The notes: a model not told the origin generated them from the sequence alone. 64,000 bases of DNA from Trichococcus paludicola (GCF_003052295.1 NZ_QBLC01000001.1:434001-498000), one strand, 5' to 3'; positions 33,976-43,345 are shown, counted from the stretch's first letter. Program-made: numbers and translations.

Positions 33976-34740
33976 ATGACAAACAAAATAGCGCTCATCA
34001 CAGGCGCGAGTGCGGGCATAGGCAAAGAGTTCGCCAAAAAGCTCAGCGAACAAGGATACGATCTGATTCTGGTTGCGAGGCGTGAGGATCGGCTTGTTGA
34101 GCTCAGCAAACAATTGACGACCAAAAGCCAAATCATCACAGCGGACTTGGCGAAGACAGAGGAATGCTATCGTCTGTATGAAGAAACGAAGGACAAAAAC
34201 ATTTCCATGCTGATCAACTGTGCCGGTTTCGGTGATTTCGGCGCATTCACGACGACCAGTCTCGACAAGGAGCTGGAGATGATCGACGTCAACATCAAGG
34301 CGGTCCATATCTTGACCAAGAAATTTCTGCCGGATATGATCGCAAGGAATGAAGGTTACATCCTGAATGTGGCTTCGGTTGCCGGACTGATGCCGGCGGG
34401 GCCTTACATGGCTACCTATTATGCGACAAAAGCCTACGTCACGAGCTTCACTTCCGCGATTGCTGAGGAGTTGGAAGAGAAGAAGAGCAACGTTTATGTC
34501 GGTTCGCTGTGCCCGGGACCGGTCGATACGGAGTTCAACAAAGTGGCGGATGTGAAATTCAATCTGAAGGGCATCACTTCTGAATACTGCGTCAAGTATG
34601 CGTTGGACAAGATGTATAAGCGCAAGAAAATCATCGTTCCGACGATGTTACTGAAGGGCGCGCTCTTCTCGTCGAAATTGGCGCCACGCAACTTGGTTGT
34701 GCGCCTGACGAGCAGGCAGCAAAAGAAAAAACAAGGCTGA
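33976..34740 (+). CDS. SDR-family NAD(P)-dependent oxidoreductase
   Basis: 254-residue classical short-chain dehydrogenase: cofactor motif ITGASAGIGKEFA at residues 8-20, NCAGFGDFG, catalytic Ser in NVASVAGLM and YxxxK in YYATKAYVTSF. The C-terminal basic tail resembles the DltE/YqjQ-type SDR group. ATG 33976 follows GAGGGA; the upstream frame lacks a ribosome site. It may be cotranscribed with the small membrane peptide that follows. Confidence 0.85.
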   Translation: MTNKIALITGASAGIGKEFAKKLSEQGYDLILVARREDRLVELSKQLTTKSQIITADLAKTEECYRLYEETKDKNISMLINCAGFGDFGAFTTTSLDKELEMIDVNIKAVHILTKKFLPDMIARNEGYILNVASVAGLMPAGPYMATYYATKAYVTSFTSAIAEELEEKKSNVYVGSLCPGPVDTEFNKVADVKFNLKGITSEYCVKYALDKMYKRKKIIVPTMLLKGALFSSKLAPRNLVVRLTSRQQKKKQG

Positions 34741-34835
34741 TGAATGCGGGGGCCAGCTGTCGCAAGCGGTGCTGGCCAGAAAAACTGATCCAAAATCGCC
34801 GTTCTTTTCCGGCGAGGGTCAAGGAAGGAAAAGCC

Positions 34836-34943
34836 ATGAAGTTGAGAGAATTCTATGTGAAACGAGCCATCGGTTTTGTCATCGTTATGCTTCTTGTACT
34901 GATTATTTTGTTGCTCAACAAGTATATGCTGCATCTTTTCTGA
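34836..34943 (+). CDS. Single-span membrane peptide, 35 aa
   Basis: MKLREFYVKR, then a hydrophobic helix of about 19 residues (GFVIVMLLVLIILLL), then NKYMLHLF. AAGGAAGG lies 9 nt before ATG, and a strong terminator starts 8 nt after the stop. Such short basic-plus-helix peptides are often real small membrane proteins. Function unknown. Confidence 0.5.
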   Translation: MKLREFYVKRAIGFVIVMLLVLIILLLNKYMLHLF

Positions 34944-34950
34944 AAAATAT

Positions 34951-34994
34951 AAAAACCGCCACCGAAAATTAAATAATTTCCGGTGGCGGTTTTT
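34951..34994. terminator. Bidirectional terminator
   Basis: AAAAACCGCCACCG is inverted as CGGTGGCGGTTTTT; serves the SDR operon and dapA. Confidence 0.9.
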
Positions 34995-35004
34995 GGCACT
35001 GTTT

Positions 35005-35892
35005 CTAGATCAATCCAACTTTTTTCATGGCTGCGGCCAAACGGTCAATGACCGCTTGATCGGCATCCGTCAACGGTAAGCGCAACGGTCCGACATTGAA
35101 GCCCAGCAGTTGCATTCCGGCTTTTACAGGAATCGGATTCGGCTCCACGAACAGGCAGTCGATCAGTTCTTTGTACTCGGCTTGCATCGCGGCAGCTTTC
35201 TTGATGTCGCCATCCAGGAAGGCATGCGTCATTTCCGATGTAGCTTTCGGTGCGATATTGGCAAGGACAGAGATGACGCCTTTTGCGCCCAAACTCATCA
35301 ATGGGATGATGGTGTCATCATTTCCAGAGTAGATGTCCAGACGATCGCCCAAAAGACTCAAATTGTCCACAGCCTGGCTGAAGTTGCCGGTGGCGTCCTT
35401 CAATGAAACGATGTTCTCGATTTTGGCAAGCTCCACAAGAGATTCAGGGGTAATGTTCTGGCCGGTGCGGCCCGGCACATTGTAAAGGACAATCGGAATT
35501 TTCACGCTGTTGGCGATGGCTTTGTAATGTTCAATCAAGCCTTTTTGCGATGTTTTGTTGTAATAAGGGGTGACGCTGAGGATCGCATCCACACCCGTTG
35601 CCTCTACCGCGCGCGTCAATCCGACTCCGTGGCGCGTGTCATTGCTCCCGGCACCGCCGATGACAGGGATACGGCCGTTGACTTTTTCGACAGTGAAACG
35701 AATGAGATGAAGTTGTTCTTCATCCGTAAGCGTGGAAGCTTCCCCGGTTGTGCCCGCGATGATGATCGAATCGGTGCCGTTCGCGATATGGAACTCGATC
35801 AGCTCTTCCAATACCTTGTAGTTGATTTCTTGGTTCTCCGTGTCTTTAAACGGCGTAACAATCGCAACGCCTGATCCTTCAAAAATAGCCAT
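35005..35892 (-). CDS. dapA: 4-hydroxy-tetrahydrodipicolinate synthase
   Basis: 295-residue TIM-barrel aldolase that condenses pyruvate with aspartate semialdehyde, first committed step to diaminopimelate and lysine. IIAGTTGEASTLT holds the Thr pair, VTPYYNKTSQKG the Tyr, YNVPGRTGQNI the Arg and IVSLKDATGNF the Schiff-base Lys. Stand-alone gene with a lysine riboswitch in its leader, so it is controlled by lysine through transcription termination. Confidence 0.95.
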   Translation of the reverse strand: MAIFEGSGVAIVTPFKDTENQEINYKVLEELIEFHIANGTDSIIIAGTTGEASTLTDEEQLHLIRFTVEKVNGRIPVIGGAGSNDTRHGVGLTRAVEATGVDAILSVTPYYNKTSQKGLIEHYKAIANSVKIPIVLYNVPGRTGQNITPESLVELAKIENIVSLKDATGNFSQAVDNLSLLGDRLDIYSGNDDTIIPLMSLGAKGVISVLANIAPKATSEMTHAFLDGDIKKAAAMQAEYKELIDCLFVEPNPIPVKAGMQLLGFNVGPLRLPLTDADQAVIDRLAAAMKKVGLI

Positions 35893-35934
35893 GCTTATCT
35901 TCCTCCTGAATTTTGTTTTTTATTTATGAATAGA

Positions 35935-36180
35935 CAAAAAACGACTATGAGCAAATGGTCTCATAGTCGTTCAAAACAGGCTGCTTAAGCTGAAGCGTTG
36001 CATCCGTATAGTGAATTCCACCAATTTGCCCCAACGTGAGAAGCTCACCGGACAAAGCTGGGCGGCTTTGTCCGACAGTGCCAGATTTATTCAACCTTGG
36101 CCCCAATACAGAGTATTTCGGCAGCAACACCTTTCAGGGAATCCCTTACTGATTGTTAACCGCGACCTCTTCATCACATC
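35935..36180 (-). ncRNA. Lysine riboswitch (L box) with terminator upstream of dapA
   Basis: Read on the minus strand, the leader has GATGAAGAGGTCGCGG, then CAGTAAGGG, CTGAAAGG, GCTGCCGAAAT, TTGAATAAAT and GCACTGTC in the order of the Bacillus lysC L box (AGAGGTGC, CTGAAAGGGG, GCCGAAGC, TTGAATAAAT, GGCTGTC). An intrinsic terminator (CGACTATGAG pairing CTCATAGTCG, then T-run) lies at 35935-35972. Confidence 0.85.
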
Positions 36181-36201
36181 GAATCGTATTTTGTTACTTC
36201 C

Positions 36202-36230
36202 ACACTATCAAATACAAATCAGTCTGTCAA
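36202..36230 (-). promoter_or_regulatory. dapA promoter
   Basis: On the minus strand: TTGACA (36230-36225), 17-bp spacer, TAGTGT (36207-36202), just upstream of the riboswitch. Confidence 0.75.
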
Positions 36231-36340
36231 TCATATTCTGAGTGGATGCTTAGAAATTCCTTTGAAAAAGATGGCAAAAAAGACACATACGTTTAAGGGA
36301 GGCAAGGCCGCAGCGGGCAGGCGGCCGAAAACCACAATGA

Positions 36341-36468
36341 CCTCCGGTGAAGGCAAGCCCCGCCGGAGAAGGGAATCGTAAGCGAGTTGTCCTCCGGCCG
36401 GGTCAGTCTCTCCGGAGGACAGCAATAAAACGGAACAGCATCTCCGGCGAGGACCGCCTGGCCGGAGA
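36341..36468. repeat. Phased 50-bp hairpin array D (3 units)
   Basis: CTCCGG at 36342, 36392, 36442 (exactly 50 bp); CCGGAG at 36363, 36412, 36462. Unit 3 pairs TCTCCGG with CCGGAGA. This is the only CTCCGG cluster between divergent genes (dapA and the VOC gene) rather than downstream of a gene. Confidence 0.88.
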
Positions 36469-36665
36469 TGACGAACCCATACCGTTCCCGTAAACATCCG
36501 GATGCTTCAAGGAACGCATATGCGCCGGCAATGTGATAAAATCAAATTGAGGAAACGCTTTTAAGGCAAGTCCAGAAAGGGATTCCGGAATGTTTTTTTG
36601 CAGGCCATCCGCGCAGAGATTATCTCCAGCGCACCGGCGAGGATGATGAGAGGACGTGAATAGCG

Positions 36666-37049
36666 ATGAAGATTGAACATGTTGCAGTGTGGGTGGACGA
36701 TTTGGAGCTGATGCGCGATTTTTATGTTCGTTTTTTTGATGGAAAGGCCAATAAATTATACCGGAATCCTGAAAAAGACTTCCAATCTTATTTTATTACT
36801 TTCCGTGAAGGCGGGGCCCGTTTGGAGCTTATGAAAAGGATGGATGTCAATGAACGCTATCCCCTTGATATGCTAGGCTGGGCGCATCTGGCCATTTCTG
36901 TCGGCAACAAACAGAACGTCGATTATTTCACGGACAGGCTCATCAAAGCGGGGTACACATGCAAAAGCCAGCCGCGCATCACAGGAGATGGCTACTATGA
37001 AAGCATGTTCCTCGACCCGGAAAAAAACGTCATCGAAATCACCATCTGA
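36666..37049 (+). CDS. VOC-family (glyoxalase-like) protein
   Basis: 127-residue vicinal-oxygen-chelate fold: KIEHVAVWVDDLELMRDFY at the start with metal His, LAISVGNKQNVDYF in the middle and FLDPEKNVIEITI with metal Glu at the end. Metal positions are intact, so it may be an active lyase, isomerase or resistance protein. ATG start behind GAGGACG. Likely cotranscribed with the DUF1345 gene 38 nt downstream. Confidence 0.85.
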   Translation: MKIEHVAVWVDDLELMRDFYVRFFDGKANKLYRNPEKDFQSYFITFREGGARLELMKRMDVNERYPLDMLGWAHLAISVGNKQNVDYFTDRLIKAGYTCKSQPRITGDGYYESMFLDPEKNVIEITI

Positions 37050-37087
37050 AAGAACAGTTAGATCTAAAAAGCAGGGAGCGGACAGCC

Positions 37088-37750
37088 ATGAAGAAAAGAA
37101 TCCATCTAATTTCCAATCAAACGAAAGCGGGAAGGGATATGCGCAAAAAGAGAACGCGCTTCCTGATTGCTGGATTGATCGGGACAAGTATCGGTATTTG
37201 CGGTGGATTCTTATTGCGTTGGGAATTGGCCCCTTTGATCGGTTGGGATAGTGCCGCAATCATTTTGTTGTATTTGCTGTGGAAGGATTTTCATCCGCAT
37301 GATGGGACGGAAACGGAGCGGATTGCGCAAGAAGAGGACATCCAATATTCGACAATCGATTTTTTTGTCCTGATGGCATGTCTGATCAGCATCGGGGCCG
37401 TCGCTTTGATGTTGACGACTCATGTACGCAGCTTCGGGACGATCGGATTTGGTCTGTTCAGCATCGTGCTCTCCTGGACGACGGTGCACAGCCTCTATAT
37501 GCTGCGGTACGCGGAACTCTATTACCGTGATGTGAACGGCGGCGTCATCTTCGAGGGTACCGAAAAGCCTAATTTTTGGGACTTTGCTTATCTGGCGTTC
37601 ACGATCGGGATGACTTACCAAGTCTCCGACACGACCTTCACAACGCCGGAATTCCGGAAGGCCGCGCTGGGCCATGCATTATTATCCTTCGTTTTCGGGA
37701 CAGCCATCATCGCCACGACCATCAATTTTGTCGCAAGCCTGAGCAGATGA
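37088..37750 (+). CDS. DUF1345 membrane protein
   Basis: 220 residues, about five hydrophobic helices. STIDFFVLMACLISIG, SWTTVHSLYMLRYAELYY and FWDFAYLAFTIGMTYQVSDT are characteristic of DUF1345, which is of unknown function. Start at 37088 has GGGAG; an internal ATG at 37139 with GGGAAGG is an alternative that removes 17 basic residues. Confidence 0.82.
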   Translation: MKKRIHLISNQTKAGRDMRKKRTRFLIAGLIGTSIGICGGFLLRWELAPLIGWDSAAIILLYLLWKDFHPHDGTETERIAQEEDIQYSTIDFFVLMACLISIGAVALMLTTHVRSFGTIGFGLFSIVLSWTTVHSLYMLRYAELYYRDVNGGVIFEGTEKPNFWDFAYLAFTIGMTYQVSDTTFTTPEFRKAALGHALLSFVFGTAIIATTINFVASLSR

Positions 37751-37791
37751 ATCATATTGAAGTTTCGGCAGGATAAAGGAGGAGTTCATGC

Positions 37792-39156
37792 ATGTTTTTT
37801 AAATCATTTTTCGATCCGCAAGTAGCGCAATTTTCCTATCTGGTGGGTTGCCAAAAAACCGGAGAAGCCATCATAATCGATCCATTGCGCAAGCTGGATG
37901 ATTATATCTTGGCAGCCGAAGACGAAGGGCTGGTCATCACAGCGGCAACGGAAACGCATATCCATGCCGATTATGCATCCGGCCTGCGGGAAACCGGGAG
38001 GCGTTTAGGCGCCAAACTGTACGTCTCGGACATGGGCGGGGATGACTGGCGTTACCAGGATCTGCCGGAAGGAAGCGTGCTGCTGCAGGATGGGGACATC
38101 ATTTCCCTAGGCAAGGTCAAACTTGATGTGCTGCACACACCTGGGCATACGCCGGAGAGTGTGTCCTTTCTGCTAACGGACATCGGCGGGGGTTCAGACA
38201 TTCCGATGGGGCTGTTTACCGGCGATTTTATCTTTGTGGGTGACGTCGGCCGGCCGGACTTGCTGGAAGAGGCTGCGCATATGCAAGGCACCACCGAAAT
38301 CGGAGCAAAACAGATGTTCCATTCTCTGAAGAAAATAGCTGACTATCCGGACCACCTGCAGATCTGGCCCGGACACGGTGCCGGCAGCGCCTGCGGGAAG
38401 TCGCTGGGCGCCGTACCGATGACCACTTTGGGCTACGAGAAAGACAACAACTGGGCTTTCCAGCATGACGAGGAAGCGAGTTTCATCGAAGCCCTGACGG
38501 ATGACCAGCCTGAGCCGCCGAGCTATTTTGCCCAGATGAAGAAGATCAATAAATTGGATAGCGGTGCCTACGTCCCTTATCCGGTCTTCCCGCTTCAGCA
38601 GGCCGGTCCAAATGACAGGCTGATCGATCTGCGCGCGAAAGAAATGTATCAAGCCGGACACATCGAAAGAACGCTCAATATTCCGCTGAACAAAAAGTTT
38701 TTGAGTTACGCCGGTTGGTTCCTGGACTATGGAGGACAAGTGACGTTCATCGGAACCAAAAAAGACGCTGAGACGGCTACCCGTAAGCTACAGCTGATCG
38801 GGTTCGACCAAGTCAGAGGCTATCTGGATGCCGGCCAGATCAAGGACGAGAAGATGACCGAAACAATCACAGCAGCCGCATTCATCGCCTTGCGCCAAGA
38901 AAAAGATCTGCAGATATTGGACGTGCGTTCCGAAAGCGAGTGGGATAAAGGGCACTTGTCGGATGCCAAGCGTGTGCTCCTCGGCAAGCTTTTGGAGGAG
39001 CCGTTGTCGTTCAAACGGGATGAACCTCTTTACGTTCATTGTCAATCAGGAGTCCGTTCCGCCGTCGCCATCGGTGCGCTGGAGGATAGGGGATTCAAAA
39101 AGATTGTCAATATCCTAGGAGGATACACTGCGATTGAAAAAATCCTCAATGAATAG
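37792..39156 (+). CDS. Persulfide dioxygenase-sulfurtransferase (CstB-like)
   Basis: 454 residues in three parts. A metallo-beta-lactamase persulfide dioxygenase (THIHADYASG with metal His/Asp, HTPGHTPESV, FTGDFIFVGDVGRPDL) fills residues 1-240. A degenerate rhodanese domain with no active Cys follows (about 265-350). A second rhodanese domain (360-454) has catalytic CQSGVRS. This is the CstB layout: it oxidises low-molecular-weight persulfide to sulfite and makes thiosulfate, clearing sulfide. No cstR or sqr homologue is adjacent. Confidence 0.87.
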   Translation: MFFKSFFDPQVAQFSYLVGCQKTGEAIIIDPLRKLDDYILAAEDEGLVITAATETHIHADYASGLRETGRRLGAKLYVSDMGGDDWRYQDLPEGSVLLQDGDIISLGKVKLDVLHTPGHTPESVSFLLTDIGGGSDIPMGLFTGDFIFVGDVGRPDLLEEAAHMQGTTEIGAKQMFHSLKKIADYPDHLQIWPGHGAGSACGKSLGAVPMTTLGYEKDNNWAFQHDEEASFIEALTDDQPEPPSYFAQMKKINKLDSGAYVPYPVFPLQQAGPNDRLIDLRAKEMYQAGHIERTLNIPLNKKFLSYAGWFLDYGGQVTFIGTKKDAETATRKLQLIGFDQVRGYLDAGQIKDEKMTETITAAAFIALRQEKDLQILDVRSESEWDKGHLSDAKRVLLGKLLEEPLSFKRDEPLYVHCQSGVRSAVAIGALEDRGFKKIVNILGGYTAIEKILNE

Positions 39157-39202
39157 ACACAAATGCACCAAAAACTGCAAAACGCAATCCCAACAACAAA
39201 CT

Positions 39203-39250
39203 GAGCCGGAAGAAAGAGCTGCAACAGGCTTTTCCTTCCGGCTCTTTTTT
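39203..39250 (+). terminator. Terminator after the persulfide dioxygenase gene
   Basis: GAGCCGGAAG pairs with CTTCCGGCTC, followed by six T. Confidence 0.82.
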
Positions 39251-39381
39251 GATTTGGAACGATTTAATAAAGGTACAAGGAATAGCCAGAATCCCTGTAC
39301 GATGGTATACTACTAATTGTCGCATTTAGTGAAGTAGACCGAATAGTCCAAGAGTTTTCTTAAGAGAGAGGTGTCATTTGG

Positions 39382-41625
39382 TTGCATAAAGATTTAATGA
39401 AAGAACAGGAACGTGTCCATCGCGTTATTGAAGTCATCAACAACGAAAGAACGCGATTGGCCGAGCAAGTAGAAGAAAAAAGTGAAAAACAAAGACAGCA
39501 ATTAAAGGAATCCAAAGAAATCAAAATCAGCCAAGGTTCTTCAGAGAGCGTCTGGGAATCGTCGGCTGAACTGCGGGCTTTCGAGCAGGAGCTGATGATC
39601 CGCAACAACGAATTGCAGAACAGCAACGAGCGTGTCGCTGTATTGGAAAAAATGCAGGATGAGCCTTACTTCGGCCGTATCGATTATCACGATGATTTCG
39701 GCAATGAAACAATCTACATCGGAATCGGATCCTTGTTCGAGAAAGATGAGAACCTGATCGTCGACTGGCGTTCGCCGATTGCATCGCTTTATTATGAAGG
39801 CAGCAAAGGCGAAAAAGTGAAGCTGATGATAGCCGATCAACCGATGTCCTACGGGGTTGACCTGAAAAGGCAATTTTTGATCAGACAGGCGGAAATCATC
39901 CGCATGATGGACACGGACAATGTCATGGGCGATCCGTATTTGCTGGAAGTGTTGGAAGGACCTTCATCCTATCAGATGGGCACGGTCGTATCCACCTTGC
40001 AAAAAGAGCAGAACCAAATCGTCAGGGAAACCAAAGCGGCTGTCACGCTGATAGAAGGGGTTGCCGGATCAGGAAAAACGGTTGTCCTGATGCAGAAAAT
40101 CGCCTATCTGTTGTATGCTTTCCGAGACCAATTGAAGTCGGAAGAAGTCGTCCTGTTTTCCCCAAACAAAATATTCCAGGAATACGTCTCCCAAGTGTTG
40201 CCTGCATTGGGCGAACTGAACGTTGGCAACACGACCTTCAGCGAGTTCATGGAGCGGAAAGTGACCGGATTTTCTTTGCGCGTCGATCAAGAGGACAGCT
40301 TAGCCAAGGTTACGGTGCTGAAGGGCAGCTTGGTATTTTATGAGGCGTTACAGAAATACGGAATGATCCTGAAGAAACGCTATCTGAAATTCTCTGATAT
40401 CCGTTTCCGTGATGATATCATCCTTTCGGAGAAGGAAATCGAGTCAGCCTTCTATAGCATCGACAGCCAAGGGTCATTGGCCAGCAAGTTGGATATTCTC
40501 AAAAGACACTTGTTGCAGCGCGTCGAGCGAATCCAACAGTCGCAAAAAGGCAAGCCTTGGGTCGAAAAAGAAATGATCGCCATGTCTGACCTGGACCTTT
40601 ACCGTTATGAGAAAGAGACCCACAACCAAAAAGCGATGGAAGAGGCCATGACGGCGGATATCCTGGAGGACGCTTTCGAACCGATCGTCGCGAGGATTGA
40701 AGCGTTGGCCTTTATCCGCTATAAGAATCAATACATCCATTTCCTGCGGGCCGTTCCTAAATTGCTTTCATTGGATGCTTTCGGCTTGGATGAGGATGAA
40801 TGGCGCACCCACATCGCAGTGGTTGCGGAACATATGGCAGAGAAGAGTGTGTTGCTGGAAGATCTGGATGCCTACTACAGTCTGCGTTTGTTGCTGAAGG
40901 GGCCATCCAGCGACATGAAATACCAATACATCTGTCTGGATGAGGTGCAGGATTTTTCACCATTCCAACTGCAGATGCTGCAGCATGCATACCCGAGCGC
41001 GCGCTTCATTCTGAGCGGCGACTTGAATCAGAATATCCTGAACAGACGCCTTTCCTTTGATGATCTCCGGACCATCTTTTCCGAAAGCACGTTCCGTTCG
41101 TACCGTCTGCTGACCAGCTACCGATCGACGAATGAAATCGTCCGCTTCTCGGAAAGCTTCATCGAAGGCGAAAAACCGGAAGGGACCTATATCCGTTCCG
41201 GCAAGAAACCGGAAGTGCTGCTGACCGACGATGGCGGGCTCGATATGGGCTACATCAAACAGAAGGTGGATGCGAGCGTCGCTGCCGGCATGCGCGTGGC
41301 TTTCATCAGCCGCAATGCGGAAGACGCGGAACGCATCAGCCAGGAACTGTCGGCTGCCGGCATCGACTTCAAACTCGTGCAGCAGGATACCGACAACAGC
41401 CATCATCCGGTATTGATCATGCCGGCCCGTTTGGCTAAAGGTCTGGAATTCGATGTCGTTTTTGCGATTTGCCACTATCCGGCAAAAGCTGCCCAAAATG
41501 AAATGCAGATCCTCTACACAATCTGCACCCGGGCGATGCACGAGCTTTATCTGACTGTTTCCGATAAGGAAGCCGGACTGATGGAACGCGTTGATCCGGA
41601 TTATTATGACGTAAGAAAAATGTGA
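39382..41625 (+). CDS. helD: HelD-like RNA polymerase-recycling helicase
   Basis: 747-residue UvrD-like superfamily 1 ATPase. It has the N-terminal antiparallel coiled coil that enters the RNA polymerase secondary channel (residues 1-95), then the HelD marker VDWRSPIASLYYEG. Walker A is EGVAGSGKTVVLM, Walker B YICLDEVQDFSPFQ, motif IV-V text LLTSYRSTNEI and KGLEFDVVFAI near the end. HelD frees stalled polymerase from nucleic acids. TTG start behind GAGAGAGG. Confidence 0.88.
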   Translation: MHKDLMKEQERVHRVIEVINNERTRLAEQVEEKSEKQRQQLKESKEIKISQGSSESVWESSAELRAFEQELMIRNNELQNSNERVAVLEKMQDEPYFGRIDYHDDFGNETIYIGIGSLFEKDENLIVDWRSPIASLYYEGSKGEKVKLMIADQPMSYGVDLKRQFLIRQAEIIRMMDTDNVMGDPYLLEVLEGPSSYQMGTVVSTLQKEQNQIVRETKAAVTLIEGVAGSGKTVVLMQKIAYLLYAFRDQLKSEEVVLFSPNKIFQEYVSQVLPALGELNVGNTTFSEFMERKVTGFSLRVDQEDSLAKVTVLKGSLVFYEALQKYGMILKKRYLKFSDIRFRDDIILSEKEIESAFYSIDSQGSLASKLDILKRHLLQRVERIQQSQKGKPWVEKEMIAMSDLDLYRYEKETHNQKAMEEAMTADILEDAFEPIVARIEALAFIRYKNQYIHFLRAVPKLLSLDAFGLDEDEWRTHIAVVAEHMAEKSVLLEDLDAYYSLRLLLKGPSSDMKYQYICLDEVQDFSPFQLQMLQHAYPSARFILSGDLNQNILNRRLSFDDLRTIFSESTFRSYRLLTSYRSTNEIVRFSESFIEGEKPEGTYIRSGKKPEVLLTDDGGLDMGYIKQKVDASVAAGMRVAFISRNAEDAERISQELSAAGIDFKLVQQDTDNSHHPVLIMPARLAKGLEFDVVFAICHYPAKAAQNEMQILYTICTRAMHELYLTVSDKEAGLMERVDPDYYDVRKM

Positions 41626-41633
41626 AACCTTAA

Positions 41634-41690
41634 TAGCCCCGGCAGAAGCTGCAGTCCATAAGCAGATTCCGTCGGGGCTGTTTTATTTTT
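41634..41690 (+). terminator. Terminator after helD
   Basis: AGCCCCGGCAGAAGCTGC pairs with GCAGATTCCGTCGGGGCT, then T-rich; also usable by the convergent phosphatase gene. Confidence 0.82.
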
Positions 41691-41705
41691 CATTGTGTTG
41701 GCGGA

Positions 41706-43139
41706 TCAGACAATCTGATAGGTTCCGCGCAGTTCCTTTTCGTAAGGACCCATCTCGGCCAGATAATCCATCATCGCTTCAACCGCGTGCTTCTCCAGAT
41801 TTTTGTGTTCTTTTCCGAATTTCTTCGGAACGCCCTGGTTGGTCACATAACTGACTGTGTATTCTTTATCCGGGATGACTTCTTCGCCGGCGATGAAAAG
41901 TTTTTGGACTCGGGTTCCTTTCGGATTCTCCAGTTTCAGATAAGCATGCAAGCCCATCGCGCGCTTTAGGTAGCCGCCCATCTGATCAAAGGGGTCTGCT
42001 GCGTAGGTGCTCTCGAGATTTTCTTCCAGCAGAGCCACTATTTCCGAACCGGTCAGGATAGCGGTGGAAATCGGCGGATTCATCGGGATGATCTGATACA
42101 ATTCCCTCAAGGTTACAGGGCCTTTCAGGATCGGAACACCATAGCGCCAGCCGTTGGAGAAGGCCAGATCGGTTTTCGTGTGGAAAAGGATCGCATCCAA
42201 GAGGAAGTTGTCCATCGTCGTCTCAATGCTCCAGCCGCGGTGCAGCACTTTTTTAGTTTCACCAACTTGGCGACCCATTTTTTCGCGGTAAGGGGCTAAA
42301 GCTTCATCAATCGAAGCTTTCATGGCGGCATCTTCCGGGATGTTCTCCGTGACCGGAATGAGTTGATGTTCGATTTTTTGGATCACGCCGTCCTCAACGG
42401 TCAATTCGAGCGCGCCAAGGAAAGAGCCATGCGAGCCAGACTGGATGACTGCCGTTTCACCTACTGTGACGATGTGTTCCTGACGATTATGGGTGTGGCC
42501 ACTCAGACAGATCGCCACACCTTCGACTTCGCTCATCAATTTCAGGTCCTGCGGGAAACCAAGATGGGACAGGACGATGATCAGATTGACCCCTTTTTCC
42601 TTCAGTTCCGCCACATAGCCGGGCAACTCCTCGCGCCCCAAAGTGAAAGAGAGTCCTTCGCTGAAATGGGGTGGCATCGTTTTGTCGATGATGTTGCAGG
42701 CGATACCGATCACACCAATCGAAATTTCCCCTACGGACAGGATTTTGTAAGGCTCGAATGCCAACTTGCCGCTTTCTTTTTCGTAGGCATTGATTGCGAG
42801 AATCGGATAATCCAACTGCTGGCCTATTTTTTTCAGATTGGCCGGCCCGAAGCCAGTGTCCCAGTGGAATGTCATGGCATCAAAACCGACTTCGTTCAGC
42901 ACCGGCAGCATGTGCCAGCCCTTCGAATCAATCGCTTCGTATGTTCCGTGGATCGTGTCGCCGTTATCGAAAACGAGTGTTGGATTTTTGCTGCGGAAAT
43001 CTTTGATAAGGCTTTGGAGACGAGCGTAGCCGCCAGCTTTACGGAACGCCAATTTTTCCTTTTCATAGAACAGTTCGTTGTGCAACTCCAAGTAGCTGTG
43101 TGTGTCGTTGATCTGAAGGATCGTCAATTTTTCCTGCAT
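41706..43139 (-). CDS. Metallophosphatase/5'-nucleotidase family protein with SoxB-like motif
   Basis: 477 residues: an N-terminal calcineurin-like phosphatase domain (LQINDTHSYLE, FDNGDTIHG, VLSHLGFP, SGHTHNRQE) and a C-terminal 5'-nucleotidase domain (AFSNGWRYGVP, YTVSYVTNQG). No signal peptide, so cytoplasmic. The canonical GNHExD motif is replaced by TFHWDTGFGP, which resembles the GHWEFTYG of SoxB thiosulfohydrolases. Substrate is therefore open: nucleotides, UDP-sugars or a sulfur compound. Confidence 0.8.
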   Translation of the reverse strand: MQEKLTILQINDTHSYLELHNELFYEKEKLAFRKAGGYARLQSLIKDFRSKNPTLVFDNGDTIHGTYEAIDSKGWHMLPVLNEVGFDAMTFHWDTGFGPANLKKIGQQLDYPILAINAYEKESGKLAFEPYKILSVGEISIGVIGIACNIIDKTMPPHFSEGLSFTLGREELPGYVAELKEKGVNLIIVLSHLGFPQDLKLMSEVEGVAICLSGHTHNRQEHIVTVGETAVIQSGSHGSFLGALELTVEDGVIQKIEHQLIPVTENIPEDAAMKASIDEALAPYREKMGRQVGETKKVLHRGWSIETTMDNFLLDAILFHTKTDLAFSNGWRYGVPILKGPVTLRELYQIIPMNPPISTAILTGSEIVALLEENLESTYAADPFDQMGGYLKRAMGLHAYLKLENPKGTRVQKLFIAGEEVIPDKEYTVSYVTNQGVPKKFGKEHKNLEKHAVEAMMDYLAEMGPYEKELRGTYQIV

Positions 43140-43345
43140 AGGGATCCACCTTTCTGGATGAAATGTGACAGTAGCATTCGTTATATTGTTGTTTCCATTC
43201 TAACACTCTGTGCGGAGGATACCGATTGATATGCCCTGGGACGAAGCGGTCGAATCGTGAAACTGAATCGAAAACGCAATTTCAGCGCAGAACTGTGTTA
43301 GACTTTGGATATATAAATGGATGGGACAGGGGAGGCGTTCGGGTT

